Notes under the pieces: generated by a model
Told to the model about the DNA's origin: nothing
The model's input: only the letters and a program-made list of their open reading frames with translations
The model's database searches: none
Shown: positions 25,824-39,128 of the stretch, piece by piece
Numbering within the stretch: position 1 is the first letter of the stretch
How the letters are laid out: each line of letters begins with the position of its first letter
Translations under genes and position numbers: made by a program
DNA from: Edolisoma coerulescens
Lineage: Eukaryota > Chordata > Aves > Passeriformes > Campephagidae
Direction of reading: 5' to 3'
Assembly: GCA_013397115.1 (NCBI GenBank)
Contig: VWZW01006249.1
Coordinates: forward strand, 279,458-343,457
DNA length: 64,000 nt

Positions 25824-26056
25824 CGGTCGGAAGGGGAGTCTCGGTCCGTGCCGGTGTCAGGTAGTGCCTGTAGGTGACATTTTCCATGCGCCGTTTCTGC
25901 GGCGCTGCCGAGCCGGGCCCGGCGCCGGGAGGGGGCGCTCTGGGCACGGCGGCGCCCGCGCCGCGGGGAGCGGNTCCACCGGGACGGCATTGCTCCACCG
26001 GGACGGCGGAGCTGGGCTCCCTCTGCTCCCCACACGGCGTGCTGCGAGCCGCCGCT
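25824..26056. promoter_or_regulatory. Dense short CpG island with CTCF-like motif
   Basis: By hand count about 32 CpGs fall in roughly 235 bp, the densest stretch wholly inside the window, with abrupt edges against AT-rich intron. It holds CCGGGAGGGGGCGCT at 25925-25939, which fits the CTCF core consensus at 13 of 15 positions by my reading. It also holds a tandem duplication of TCCACCGGGACGGC (25975-25988 and 25994-26007, 19-bp period). One ambiguous base (n) sits at 25974 beside the first copy, so the local assembly is uncertain. It could be an internal promoter, an insulator-type site or an orphan island. Open frames through it encode only low-complexity Ala/Gly/Pro/Arg sequence. Confidence 0.6.
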
Positions 26057-28224
26057 TTGCTTCTGCCCTTAGAGAAGGTGGATGTATTCCTACTGTATTT
26101 TATGGCAAAACCAGAAATTAACTTCTAGCTTAAAATAGCACTCCTGTTAAGTTGCAAACTGGTTAGTATTGACTTAGTACTTTTGCAATATTTCCAGTAA
26201 TTTTGACGGAATTTCTTAAGAACTACATGAAGAGTAGGCTGAGATGATGTGTCTTCCTTTGTCAGATTTCCCTGTGATCCGCCTGCAGTCCCCCATCAGT
26301 CTCCTAAGTGTGTAGCTCATATGAGCAGTCCCTGCTGAATTTAGTCCATTTGTATACTTGGAAGTACATATGTGCTGAGTTGCTTTACTGAATTCGTGCC
26401 CAAACCTACTTCTAATAAATGTGGAGTATTGATTAGGTCCTGTTTTCAGTGGGTCCTTCAGAATCAAACCAATGTGATTAAGTCTCACTGTTTGTTTAAC
26501 AGTGGTGTGCTGACCAATGTGAAAAGGGGAGTGACCATATACTTAAACTGAATCTCAAACAGATGAAAAGTTAGCTAATATGGGGCAGGATTAAACTATT
26601 AGCAAGTGGAAGTCTTGCATCTTGCCCTAAAACAGAAGACTGTCTCTTATAATATCTTTGTTCTAAAGAGACATGCACGCTTTAATGCTCCTTTTCGGGA
26701 GGGAAGCAGTTCTGAAAGCTCTGTGCCATTCCTTGTCTCTGGACTGCCATGTGACTTTCTCCATTTACCGGTTTTAAAATGGTCCCTGTAATTTTTCTTC
26801 AGCAGCTTATTTGAAGCAAGTGAGTTGGAATTGTATCAAGGAGCAAAGTTTGAAATTCTTTGGCCAAAAATTTCTTTTTAACTGTGGGGGCAGATGCTAC
26901 TGTTACTGAAGCTGTGTTTCTGGTTATATACTTTGTTCAGTAATTTGGAAGACTTAGCATTAGTATCATTACTTACAGAATTGAATAACTTTTCATTTCA
27001 AGACAGAACAGCAGCAGGATTTGAAATGTTTGAGTTTGGCAAGAAAGGGCTTGTCTGTAAAACAATGAAATTGCGTTGGGGAAATACAGTGCCTCTGTTC
27101 AGCTGGGGCAGGCTGAGGTACACTGCGAGCTGTTGTGAGCTGCAGCTGCATTTACCATCAAACACTGAGCTGGTGCCGATGAATGTTTTGTTTTTAGTGT
27201 CATGGAAACTGTGAGCCAAAGAATGGATATTCTATTCATCTGGGAAAATAGCAGTTCACTGCATAAAACATCAGTTGCTTCCAAAGCAGTTCTTAAAATA
27301 GACTTTGTGAATATAACCCTAGAAGTAAAAGTGCAGCAATTTAAGTGACCTCGGTACTACTTTGGTTTTTTTAAAATTAGAATATATGTGTGAATTAAAT
27401 AAACACAGAAATAGTGAAATTTCAAGATACAACTGTGGCATGGAACTCCTGCAATGATTCCATGTTTTATTTTACTATGCAATTTTTAATTTAAAAAATG
27501 GAGAAATCCAGACATTTCAATATCAGTCTTAATAATTTCTATGACTCTTCTTCAAATGGCTTGCTCAAAGAAGGATAGTTTTGGTCATCATTCAGTATCA
27601 TTTACTGCTTCGCACAGCATAGTGCAAATCATAAACTCATTGCAGAGATCGGATATCCAAGAGAGTGCTCTCGTGGGCAAAGAAGGAAAGAGGTATGGAA
27701 CAGTGTTGTGTGGGTTTTTAAATGCCTGAGCATTTTTGCAGAGCCAGTATGTAACGAATAATTAAGGGACTTAATTCAGTTGAATTGGAAAGCTTAAACT
27801 TGTTTCACTAAATTTTAATGTTGAGGGAAGAGTAAATGTGAGAGATAAAGAGAAACCAATACACAAAAATAGATATACAAAGTCGTTGCAAAAGGAAGCT
27901 GAAGAAATTGGAAGTAATTTGACCTGGTGGAAGTTGGGGGTAGAATTGCCAGTTGCAGGATTTCAGAATCCAAGATTCTGGAATGGATGTGATACTAGTT
28001 AAAAGAAAGGAACCTTCACATCCAGTGAAAGCAGTGGGATTCTTTCTGTTTATTGCTCTCTAGCTTAGGGTTGGTTGGTTGGTGTTTGTGGGCTGGTGAG
28101 GTTTTGTTTTAATTGGGGGTTTGGAAATTAGATGCAATATTTTTGATCTGGTGTAAGGCATGCTGAGCAGAGGTGGATGGTCACTGCCCTGGCCGTGCTG
28201 TCTCATGTGCAGCTGCCCCTTCCA

Positions 28225-28490
28225 GACCACCAGTCCTTCTCCACACGGTTGGACCCCAGCCTGCACTGGTGCAAGGGGCTGCTCCATGCCAGGTGCAGAA
28301 CTTTACATTTGTTATGGTTGAATTTTATGAGGTTCCTGTTGGCCCAATCCTCTAGATTGTTTCTATTCCTCTGAATGGTGGTCCTGCCTTCAAGTATACC
28401 AACTGCACCTCCAAAATTAGGGTCTGTGCAAACTCTTTTAGGGTGTGCTCTGTGTTTTCCTCCAGGCTGATAAAGACATTAAGCAAGTAA
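28225..28490 (-). mobile_element. Old CR1 LINE fragment (ORF2 3' region)
   Basis: Read on the + strand, this matches the order of phrases in antisense CR1: a Cys/Pro-rich stretch, CAGGTGCAGAACTTTACATTTG, TTTTATGAGGTTCCTGTTGGC, then CTGATAAAGACATTAAGC. It corresponds to the C-terminal part of the reverse-transcriptase ORF. It is strongly diverged, with frame-disrupting changes, and lacks the CR1 3' tail. It is a dead fossil fragment. Confidence 0.7.
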
Positions 28491-30917
28491 GGTTCTATAT
28501 ACACTGTATAGTTGGTAATAACAGAATTATAGATGCAGGGAGAGTGATAAAAACATACATTTAAGTTGAAAAAACTGCATGAGAAGTAAAATAGGTGCTT
28601 CAGATGCTGAGACTTAGGTGAGTTACTCAGAACAGGATCAAGAAAAGTGTTTTATAAGTGTTTATGACTGTTTGATATCAAGAACTAATGTGTAATTGAA
28701 AGCTTACAGCAGAGATAACAGCTAGGTATGGAATGGGAAATGTCTTTGAAATTAATCCTTGTTTCTGTATAAAAGGCTTCCACAATAATATGCCAACTCC
28801 ACAGTACCTGTTCTGTAGTCTGGGGAGTTGAAGTACAAGCAGGTAAAATAGATAAAAAGATACAAAGCCCATGTGGTTTTACTGTCACTCATTAATACTG
28901 TTTAGGCTTACAAGGAAGATTTTCAGTCTGCAGTACTTTCAGGTACCATAACCACATATCCTTAACACCAAGGCAGACATTTGGCCTTTTCTAGTCAATG
29001 CCTCAGGAGGTTCCCTGTGGGATTTGCCAAGGTCAATATGCCTTTTGCAGAGCTCCGAGGCAGGCCAACAGGAAGGTTAGGATAACGGAGGAACATGGGA
29101 AGTTTCTATAGCAGCCACCCTCCTCCTGAAGGGTAAATCCAGTTCATGGCTGCAGGGCCTTGTCCCGGTCCCACAGACATCCTTCTGCACTTGGCTGAGT
29201 AAGAGGCAGTTTGCTTCCTTAACTGCAGTTCAGAGCACTCCACTGACCTGCATTCATTTATTTCAATCTGCCAACAAGCTCTGAATTTCCAGTAACACAT
29301 TTAGATTGACAAGCTGATGCTTTAAAAAAAAGAAAAAAGGAAAAAAAGACTAAATCTAGGGGCAAGGTTTGAGTCATGTTGATGTTTCCAGTTGCATTTA
29401 AAACATTGTCTGGTGCCTAGCTTTTACTCCCTTAGTGCATTATTATTTTAATAGAGTAATAAGGTTATTTCTTTATTCTTCTAAAATGTATCCTTTTATT
29501 GTCAAAACAGTTTTTTATCAATGCACATAACTTACAAGAATTAGGTACATTGATAGTTTACTGTGCCAGCTTACTATGAAAAAACCACACCTTTCCCACA
29601 AGTTCAGGTTGAAGAGCATTACCATTAGCCTACTAATCCTTTATTAATAAAATTCCATTTTGGTGATGTCATTAGTTATGATTTGCTATCCTAGGAATAA
29701 ATTGTTTATGTAATCCTATTTGCTTATTTTAAATATTGTACAAAATGAACTTTCTTCCAGAGATCTTGCACTTTATGAGTATTCTAAGACTTAGTAAAAC
29801 CAGTCTTAATATCTGAGACAACCCCTTGGTTTATAAACATTTGAAGAAAAAAATTTTTGATCCTTTTAGAGTCAGGTTACCTCAACCTGCTGAGACAGAC
29901 GTGCAGAGTGTTAGAAATTGCTTTTACATTCTCCTTGCTGTTGAAATAGAAAGTATTTCATCATTCTTATTCATATTACCATTTCTATAAAATAATTACC
30001 AATATTGCAATGAGTGTTCATTTTGTTCTTAACACGCTGAGGAAAAGTGTTTTCCTTATCTGCTTTAGGTCATTTAAAGCCTCAGGAAAGCATGTGTAGC
30101 CAAGCAGAGAGGTACTATTTATTGATATATGAAGTTTTATTCTTTAGTTCATTGAGCAGCTCCCCATGTTCCATGGTGTTTTTAAACCTGAGACTTATGA
30201 TCACCTTGACTATATCTGGACTTGGGTTATTACTCTTAATGTTTCTTCAGTTGCGTTCCCACACCTGTTATGATCTCTTATAAATACTGTGACTTACAGC
30301 TCCAGTATTCATCCTTGAGGTGCCTGGGCAGTAAGGTACTGGTGTTTTCATGAATACATGGAGATGTGAGGTGCCTACCGATGAGGGATGGTTGAGAGAG
30401 TTCTGTATTTTTTGAGTGGTTTTTGGTAGATAGTTAAAAGTTCATTCTGTGTGTAGCTCCAATAGCAGTTTACATTTCTGCAGACAGTGATGTTCTCTTG
30501 TGCTGCTGTTGTCAGTGGTTCAGGGCTTGGAATGATTGCTTTCAATTTTTGGACAGTCTAAAGTCCTGTACTGTAAATACTACTTTTGTACTAAAATAAG
30601 AACACCTCTTTTAAGCTCTTAGTATTTTAAGTATTTTGCATTAATCTAGACTATGTAATTATTCTTTATGGGGTTTCTGTTTCACGTTCTTTTGGCTCGA
30701 TGTGCCTCCATATAATGCATGTAAATAGTCAGGAGTTTCCAGCCCCCAAACAAGAGATGGCTCCTTTCAGGCACCGTCTCATGAGGATTTCCCCTCCTGT
30801 TTTAACAGGTGACTTGGTTATTCTGTGGTGCCTGTGGGAATTGTTTCTAGAAGAAGTAATACTCAGAAAACACTTAACATGTTGTTTTGTCTTCCAAAAT
30901 GTGTTTTAGCATCTAAT

Positions 30918-31057
30918 GTGTGTTTGGGGTTTGGTTTTCTATGTTGTTTTTCTGTGTTGTTTGGTTCTTTGGATGGTTTGGTGGGGTTTTTTGTTTGGTT
31001 GGTTTTTTGTTTGGATTTTTTTTTTCTGTTGTTGGTTTGTTGTTGTTTTTTCTTCAG
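30918..31057. repeat. GT/T-rich low-complexity tract
   Basis: About 140 bp is made almost wholly of G and T (GTTTGG, TTGTTG and T-runs) and ends in TTTTTTCTTCAG, an acceptor-like sequence. Transcribed, it would be a GU-rich intronic stretch of the type CELF proteins can bind. I see no exon after it. Confidence 0.8.
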
Positions 31058-31402
31058 TCTAACAGCGACTGCTAGTTTGGAGCCCTCAGTCTGGGAATTC
31101 CTGTTTTACAAACCTCTGTGCAATTGAGATGGCTATGAAGGGTGAAGTTAGAAAAAGTTACGCAAGTCACTCAAATAAGAACTGTCAAAAGTGTTGTACT
31201 ACAGAGGACTACTGTATGCATTTGCCAGTTGCCCTGTGGAAGATGGTTAAAAATGTTTGTTGTGCTTGTGCCTGTGTTTGTACAGAAAATGGGCAAGGGA
31301 AGAATCTTTCTTTGCTGACAAGCTGACTTTTCACATTTAATGAGAATTAATAGATCTTGGATAGTGAGAGAAGCTGTAGATACCTGCAGGTTTTTTTAAA
31401 AA

Positions 31403-31422
31403 ATATATGTATATATATATAT
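31403..31422. repeat. (TA)n microsatellite
   Basis: A short alternating TA run with one interruption. Confidence 0.85.
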
Positions 31423-34400
31423 GAAGTAATCTAGCAATTTGTAGTAAGTAGCGTCACCAAAATAATCTTTTAATTGGAAACAGGTGTAGCATTTTGTTGT
31501 CAAGTGTGGATTCTCTATTCATTTCCAATTAAAAAATCCTCTTGACTTTAGACTTAAGAATGTAATTGATGTTCAAAGTAATTTTTGTCCTTAGATCTGG
31601 GACAAATTCCACACCAGGAGAGCAAGGGATGCTTTTCAAGTTAACTATAAGTAGCAACTTTGTTATTTACTTGAGAATTTTAACTAAATCCCTTGGGGAT
31701 GAGGTGGGGAAGATGGCAAAAGGAGAAGTATTTTAATAGACAAAGTGAAGACAATTGGATACTCTGGAAAAACATGGGATGGATAGGTGAGGTTAAGTAA
31801 ATGTATATGACAAGTGCCACCAGTGTGGAATGTTTGTGTGTTCATACGCAAATTCACTTTGGTTATTGTTTTCTGGATATTCAATATCCCCGATTTCCCT
31901 CATCTTTAGTATATTTTTAATCTGTTTCTCACTGGATGTTCTCTCTATGTGTAACACATATTAATGGGTTAATAGAGTGTTAACATTATTTATGGTAAGG
32001 TTAGCCTGGGGTAGACATAGTAGTGGAGAATATGAAACTACATGAAACAGTTATTCAGGAATGATTTGGATCGCAGATACTTGCCCACATATGCTTGGGG
32101 GAGGAAGGGAAGAAAGTTCTTTCTTCAGGTTTGTACTCCCTCTTCCCTCAGTTACTGCTGTGCATTCTTCCTGCCAGCGACTTCAGTGCCTTTTAGCCTT
32201 GCAAACATTTGATTTGTTATTCAGCACAGTGTAAGCCTGCTAAGTGGAGGGACAGGAATAGTACTGAGGAAGGAGCCCTCATGGATCAGCCTCTGTTGGA
32301 ATAGAAATGTTCTTCGTTTGACATGAGCATATAAATTACGAGTTCATAGGGTCAATCCAAATATAATGTGGAATTTAGTCCACCCTTACCTCCTGTGTAT
32401 TTTAAATACATAAGAACATTAATAAATTGTTTTTATAGCACAAGATCTGTGCAGTGATCTGCAAACTGACAAAATACTCCATCTTTTCTTAGATGTACTT
32501 ACAAATCAATGGGATGGATGTGTCAAAGGCATGTCTTTGAGAAGCAGGTTCTTTAATACCTCTTCACACACTGACATTATTTTTTAAAAAAATATTGTGT
32601 TAAAGAAGTTGTGAGAAATCCCTTGACTTCTGTGTTTAGCATCTTTATAAATATACTCTGAGATTTATTGCCTGGCTGGTTCAATCAGTAGAATTTTCAC
32701 AGTAAAAGGCATCTGCAAATGCCGACACAACTGTAAGTATAAAAACTTCTGACCTTTTTAGTCTTTGGAAAACAAACTGAATTTTTTTTCCAGATCATCT
32801 TGTCCAAATGTCAACAAAAGCAATAATTCAGTATTTGTTCCTAAATTGCAAAAGTTATAATGGGAGGTTGATTACAGGTAATTCCAGCTTCAGAATTTCA
32901 CATTCTGGATTATTTGGATGTGAAAAGCAGTTCTTGCTCCAAATAAGTAATAGGACTAGATAACAGAAGTATTATGCTGTCTTCGTACAAATGAGAATTT
33001 ATGGCATAGAGAATCCTAGGAGATTCCTGGCAGACCTGAGACTGGACTGTTAAATCCCATCTATCTCATTCAGAATCATAGACTTTTACTTCTTGGCAAT
33101 CATCAGTTTTGTAGGATCCCGGTCTTTCAAAATTTTGGCCATAAAAAGGAGGAGGGAGCAAATCTGTATTGTTAAAACCAAGTTTTCCTAAAATGTTTAC
33201 TTCTGCTGGTGGGGAAAATTGGTCTTAGAAGATGTCACAGTATGGGGAAAAATACCCCAGCGTTTTTTTGCTAGTTGCAGCCTGTCCATACCATTTTTGT
33301 GATGAGCTGTGTAGACTGCATTGCTGATCAACACTTGGGCATGGCATTTCTGGCTAAATATGTTTGTAGTTTTTCTTCTGTTACTTTATTACAATTTTCC
33401 CAGTGGTACGATTTTATTGTGTATTAATTACTTATTAAACTTAAGGTTAAAAATTTATCCTACAAGTTTGCAGACATTCCGTATTGTGTAGGTTTGACTG
33501 CTTTGTTAAAAGGTATGAGAGTGTGGATGAGTTTGCAAGACTTAGAGGGATATTGATTGGGGAAGCTGCTTGCAGTCAGAAGACTGAGCTAAGATGGAGC
33601 GTGTGATGAGATAAAAGCTAGGTTAGGAAAGTGATTACGACTGGGGACCTGCTAATCACTGACCTCTGTAGGGATCCTGTAGTTTATCACTAATCTCACT
33701 TGCACTTGGCATTTTCCTGTGTTGCTGCTTCATTGTTCATAGCTGAGTGAGTAATTTGGCTTGAGATGAACAGGAGGAGGGTGCTGCAAGTCCAGCAGCT
33801 GCACTTGTTGGCACTGGGTTGTTAAACATCCTTAGTGCAGCCAGCAGCATGCTTGGCACACGTCAGCCAATAATACTTAAACATTGTCATGAAGAGAATA
33901 GGAGGTCATTTGTTTTAAGCCATTTTTTCAAATTGTGTTGCTTCAGATCTGTTTCATTTCCAGGAGTTCTGGTCTCAAGTATCATAAGGAAAAATGTATG
34001 TTGTATTTTTATGTGTATTCACAATGTGTATATGTGTGCATTATAGATCCTTAAAATGCTGGAGAGAAGATACTGAAATTGTGACTCTATTAATGAGTAG
34101 GCTATACTTTCCAGTAGAAAAGGAAGAAAATATTCCTCTGCTGTTGTGGGAAACCTATGGATATATAGTAAATATTTTTATGGTTGCATGTGTCAGTCTT
34201 AGCTCAATGAAGGCAACACACCAAGTCCTAGGAGCAGGGATGGATTTGTGTTTAAATCAAACATAATTTTTTTCTCACTGTACTGAATAATTGCTGAATA
34301 AGAATTTTTAATGCCAAAAAAATTTTAAAAAATGAAGAGTGGTCCTGCAAGAATCCTATTCTATGAACTTTGTGTACTTTCTACTTCATGGTAATTTGGA

Positions 34401-37400
34401 AAGCAATATTGATTAGTAGAAAAATGTCTTTGTTGAAGGCTTTTCTTGGATCTTTTGTATGCGCCTGTCAGTGTAGCTGGTGCAGCTTGTTCCTTGATAC
34501 ATTGGATCTGCATATGAAAAATTATTTGAATTTATTCATTCTGTGGGTAACAAAGACACATACTTTGCTGGATGTGGAGGGGGAGAAAGCAGTATAAAAA
34601 TTGATTTCTAGCTGAATTACCAACACCATTTTAATAACTTGAAAAGAAAAATAAATTCTCAAAACTGTCAACAATGTTTTGTTATAAACTGACTTTTGGG
34701 TAGGCGATCTGTAGGGACCAGTTAAAAGTTGTCAGCGATGAAATGATGTTTAGGAACTGTAAACACACGCTTCAGTATTCACTTAGATTCTCTGTACAAG
34801 AGGGGCAGACATACTTCATGTCTGACAAACAGAGCAGCTGCCAGCTGTGGTCACTATAGCATTCATACTGGATGATAAACATTGCTTCATTAAAAGATGT
34901 TGTTGCTTTCCATATTGCCAACCAAACAGATTCTTAGCAATGCACAGAAAGATCTTCAGTCTGTAAAGGGTTAATTCTGTGGGAATTGAAATAATTTTTT
35001 GAGAGTTCTGTCATCTTCTCATAAGCCAAGCATTATCTAGCAGTGGGAAAAGGCTGTTTTATACTGGCAGGCATTTATAGCACATTCACTGAAGTAGTCC
35101 TCAACTGAGTTAATGTAGTGCTGTTTTCAGCTCACTATCACTTTGCATCTTGCTGTTTCAGTTCCTTCTGTGTTAAGAGTATTTAGGCTGCACAGCTGTT
35201 ATGCATATAGATGTATTGTGGAAGACAATTCCTCGTGTGGTATTCAAAGGCTATATTAAGTTGTGAGCATATCACATTTAGACAAGTGATTGCAAGAGAA
35301 AAAAATTATTTACTAAATGCCTATTAATGTTTGAATTGATGGAGGAGGTGTCATGGTTTTAAATTTATGCAGTTGGGAAATATTTGTGGTTCAAAATGCC
35401 TGGTGGGGCTTTCTTGGTTGGGCTTCTTTTAAGTCCATAGTCCCTGAACTTTAAGCCTGTTAGGTGGTGACTAGGTCCTTGAAGTTTTTTCTGATAAAAC
35501 ACATGAAACATGAAAAAAAAACCCCAAAGCCCAATAAAACACATTAATTCCAAGTTAATAAAAGATTCAAATGCCTTGTGAATTGACCTGTGCAGATGTG
35601 AAATTTTTGTGTATAACCAACTCAATTGTTTTTAAATGTCTGTTGCTTTATTCTAAATCTGCTTGGAATGCACAGCTCTGGTATATAGAGCCACTAGTAT
35701 GTAACCTGAAGAAAAGTTTACCATGATGCTACCTTGTAAGCAAGGCATAGATTTTGCTTCTAAAATGACAGCATCTAACTGTTTTGTTGTGTGAAAATAA
35801 AATCAGATCTGAAGAGGAAATAAACTTCCTCTGGGCATCTGCTTTACCTTCCCAGCTGATATGTCTGCACACTACCTTACACCTATGTCTGCACAAACCT
35901 GTGCAAATGAAAGTATTCAGTGAGGATTTTGTCATTTATAGTGTTTTTTGCAGATTCCTCTCCTTCTTCTAATTAATGTCAGATGCCATAGTGAGTTTCC
36001 TTATGTCCCTGAAATGCTGAGCATTAGTGTTTCTGAATTTCCAGCTGTAATGCAAAAGGGACTACTGCTATCTGTGTAGGGAGCACTGACTGAGACAAGA
36101 CCTGAGAGAGGGCATAACAGACTCAACAGCAAATCTTGTGGGGTAAACCTGCAAGTCATTTCAGGATCTGCTTTGGCTCTCAGTCTCGCTGTATTTTTAA
36201 AGTTTGCGTTCTCATAAGCACTGGCACTCCAGTAGGTTTGGGTTTTACTGTAACCTCTACATTTTTATGTTCTTCTGTCAATCTGTAGAGAGTAAATAAG
36301 AAAGGTATTTCATAAGCTGAAGACCAACAAAGGGATTCTGCTTTGGTATATTTGGCCATGTGTATGAACTTTATTGGATGCTGGAGACTGCCCATGCATT
36401 GATCAGAGTGTGTGTAGGGGACCTGCCTGCTTGTGAACCAATGAGGAAGTCTCATCTTCTCAAACGTAACATTACCCACCTTTCAAGTACTTGTGAAGTA
36501 CTGCTAAGTATTTTCTCTTTCTATTGATGAATAAACATTACCTGTGACATTAGCTTACAAAGGTTTAGGTAGTGAGATTAGCATTGTGCCTAGACTGGAG
36601 CAGCTGCAGTGTGTTGAAATGACAACAGGCAGTTTGAAATCTGTACTCTCTCACCTTTCCATTGTGTTGGCACTGAAGTGCTGTGGCCGGACAGCATGAT
36701 GCTGGGAAACCTTGATCTCTTATCCCTGAAGCTTCAGAGGCTTCACTGAACTCCAGTGATGTGCTCTAATGGTGCCCAGGATCGCCCGCCTCTGCCCCAC
36801 CCCTATGCTGTGCTGATGTGGCCATGAAGCTGCTGACGTTGTTCCAGTCCCACATGAGGGACCACAGGGTGCAGTTCCGTAGTTTGAGAGAGAACCAGGA
36901 GCAGGGCTTGAGTGTGGGCTCAATGGGTGTTGCTGTAGTGTGTGCCTGTTAATTTTTGGTGTTTAAAAAATGTGTACCTTTAGCACTGTGACACCATTGC
37001 AAGTTTGAGAGTCCTGTCTAAGTGCTTGCACTGGGAATGTGTTTGGGAGGCTGTCTATCAAAGGCACCCTCTCACAGTTGATCCTGGGTTGTTTTCCAAG
37101 CCCTTCATTGAAAAGCTGAGGCATTTGAACACAGGTTAAATGTTAATTTGCTCCAGCTAATTTTTGGTAAATATTTAGGCACTGCAGCATCAGAAAGCCT
37201 TGACTTTTCCTGGTCACTTCTCAGAACCAAATTTACTATAGATTGAGCTGTTCTAGTAAGCTTTTCTCCTTTAATGTGAATCTGCCATACTTTAAAAAAT
37301 ATAACATTTAAATAACATGATTTTATGCATTCTTATCTAACAATTTCTTGCTTGCTACACAAACCATAATTTACATCATAATTTTTCTAGCCTCTGTAAT

Positions 37401-39063
37401 TGACTCTTGTACAAATATTTGTTTTAAAGCCTGCCTGGAATACTGCATACTTCAGTCAAAGTTGTTTATCATGTGATATGAGATTCTCATTTTCTGGAAA
37501 GAAAATGCTGAGTCTGGTTTAATATGAACAGTATGATTCATCCTACTACTTATAATTTTGCATGCTAGGTATTTTATTTGCTTGGTGCTTGATAGTTGTT
37601 AGAGGCAAATTGCTTCGGCAGAAAAATGTTAACTTTTTTCCTCCCTTGGTTACAGCAGAGCTGCTATTTTTCAAGCAGACTATTGTTGACCATACCATTG
37701 GTAGTTATCAAGATGATATTCTTGCAGAGATGTGGTTCCAAGAGACTCAGACTTCCTCTTCCTCTCTGCTTACACAAGATGCACTTTTAAAATTAACAAA
37801 CGCATGCTGTAGATTTTCCTCTTATGAAATGATATTTAGGGATTTTTGGTAGTAAGAGAGAAAAATCAGAAAAAGCAAAGGAAGTCCTATTCTTGAAGTG
37901 CAATTGCAATAACATGGAGCTATTTATCACTGAAATGGGAATGTGGAAGGCTACTTTTTCTTCTTGTTAGGACAGGATAACACACACATTGTTTGCAAAG
38001 GGAATGCCTAGTTGGGTGAGATAGCATTCATTTTCAAATGGGTAGATCTGGTTAATTAATGCTTGCCTTTGGGTAAGACTGAGCGGTGGTACAGGGTTTT
38101 TCTGAGTCCTGACTGTGTTGTAATTAGGGCAGGCACGTGCACTTGGTGTTTTCTGTTACACACATACTTGATGAGTGTCTGATGCTTGGCATTGTTCAGT
38201 GGGCTTCTATTCAAGATTTTTTTCAAAGTGTTGATTCTGAGCTCTACTGGAGAACTTGCACACTGAGTTTTAATATACAAACATGCCATTTTGGTGGCAT
38301 ACCTAACAAATACGGCACTAAGTAGTTTTCCTGGAACTGGCAAACCCGTTGCTAATGTCTGGTGACCTCAGACGGCAGCACCACAAGGCAGCCACTCTGC
38401 ACGGGGCACCGCGTTCTCTATGTGCTACCTGCAGGCGAAGATTGCATATATGGCAAAACATAGATATGTTTTGCTGTCTTGCCCAGTTGTCTTGCTTGAG
38501 TTTTGTACCTGCTGATCATTAAACATTAACATGTACATTAAACAAAAAGATTTTTAAGGATTTAGAGGTGAGTGTTGAGCTGAATGAATCAGCCATAGTT
38601 TAAGGTTGGCGTGAGTTTTACCGTTCTGAATGAAGTTTTTGTTTGCTTTTCATGTGGTTTTATTTTATTGCTCAGTGTATTCATTGTCTAGGATGGATAC
38701 CAGCTAAGTGTTAGTTTCATGTAGGAAGGAGAAATGTCTAAAAGTGTCTCTACCTTTGCTTGGTGATAATGGAAATGAAAATGGACCTTTGCATTTGTAT
38801 TTAAACATACTGAATAGGAATATTTTAGAGCATCTGACTGCTTGCAAAAGGAATTTAATTAGGTAAATATGTAATGTATTATTGTAGTGTTGTTTGAGTG
38901 TGTTAAACACATGTATAAAAACCTGATTTTATTAATGCAACTTGATGTTTGTAAATTTACTATGATGTGAATAGATTTTCTGGATTGCATATATAAGGAC
39001 AACTGATGGGGATGTCTAGAGGATTTTAAAAATAACCAAATTTTAAATTTCTTTCTTTTATAG

Positions 39064-39128
39064 GAAAAACCTCAGACAGAGCTCCATTTCCACTGTATGG
39101 TAGAGATACGGGCTTACCAGGCTGTCAA
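39064..39128 (+). CDS. TCF12: TCF12 coding exon B
   Basis: This 65-nt exon, with the G carried over from exon A, encodes GKTSDRAPFPLYGRDTG followed by LPGCQ. Mammalian TCF12 has [22 protein letters not shown]-type sequence here, and TCF4 has the related KTERGSYSSYGRES motif, which places it as the next TCF12 exon. The acceptor is a T-rich tract ending TTTTATAG and the donor is GTAAGT at 39129. It enters in phase 1 and leaves in phase 0. It is part of the unstructured linker before the nuclear localisation signal. Compared with the mammalian sequence I remember, serines are replaced by prolines at two positions. Exon B on its own is not frame-neutral; A plus B (168 nt) is. Confidence 0.94.

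Larger units (their letters stand above)
3275..39063 (+). other. TCF12: TCF12 35.8-kb intron between exons A and B
   Basis: The intron is bounded by GTAAGT at 3275 and by TTTTATAG at the exon B acceptor. Features I can support inside it are listed separately: CpG-rich patches near 9.9-10.3, 21.4-22.1 and 25.8-26.1 kb, a conserved-looking element near 22.4 kb, CR1 pieces near 13.2 and 28.3 kb, and simple repeats. In the remaining stretches (about 3.3-9.9, 10.3-11.9, 12.3-21.3, 22.6-25.8, 26.1-28.2, 28.5-30.9 and 31.4-39.1 kb) I see only AT-rich intronic sequence with short, unsupported open frames. Confidence 0.9.

Noticed and set aside
25703..26121. Ala/Gly/Pro/Arg-rich frames across the 25.8 kb CpG island
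   Set aside because: They are composition artefacts containing the ambiguous base, with no domain or splice sites.
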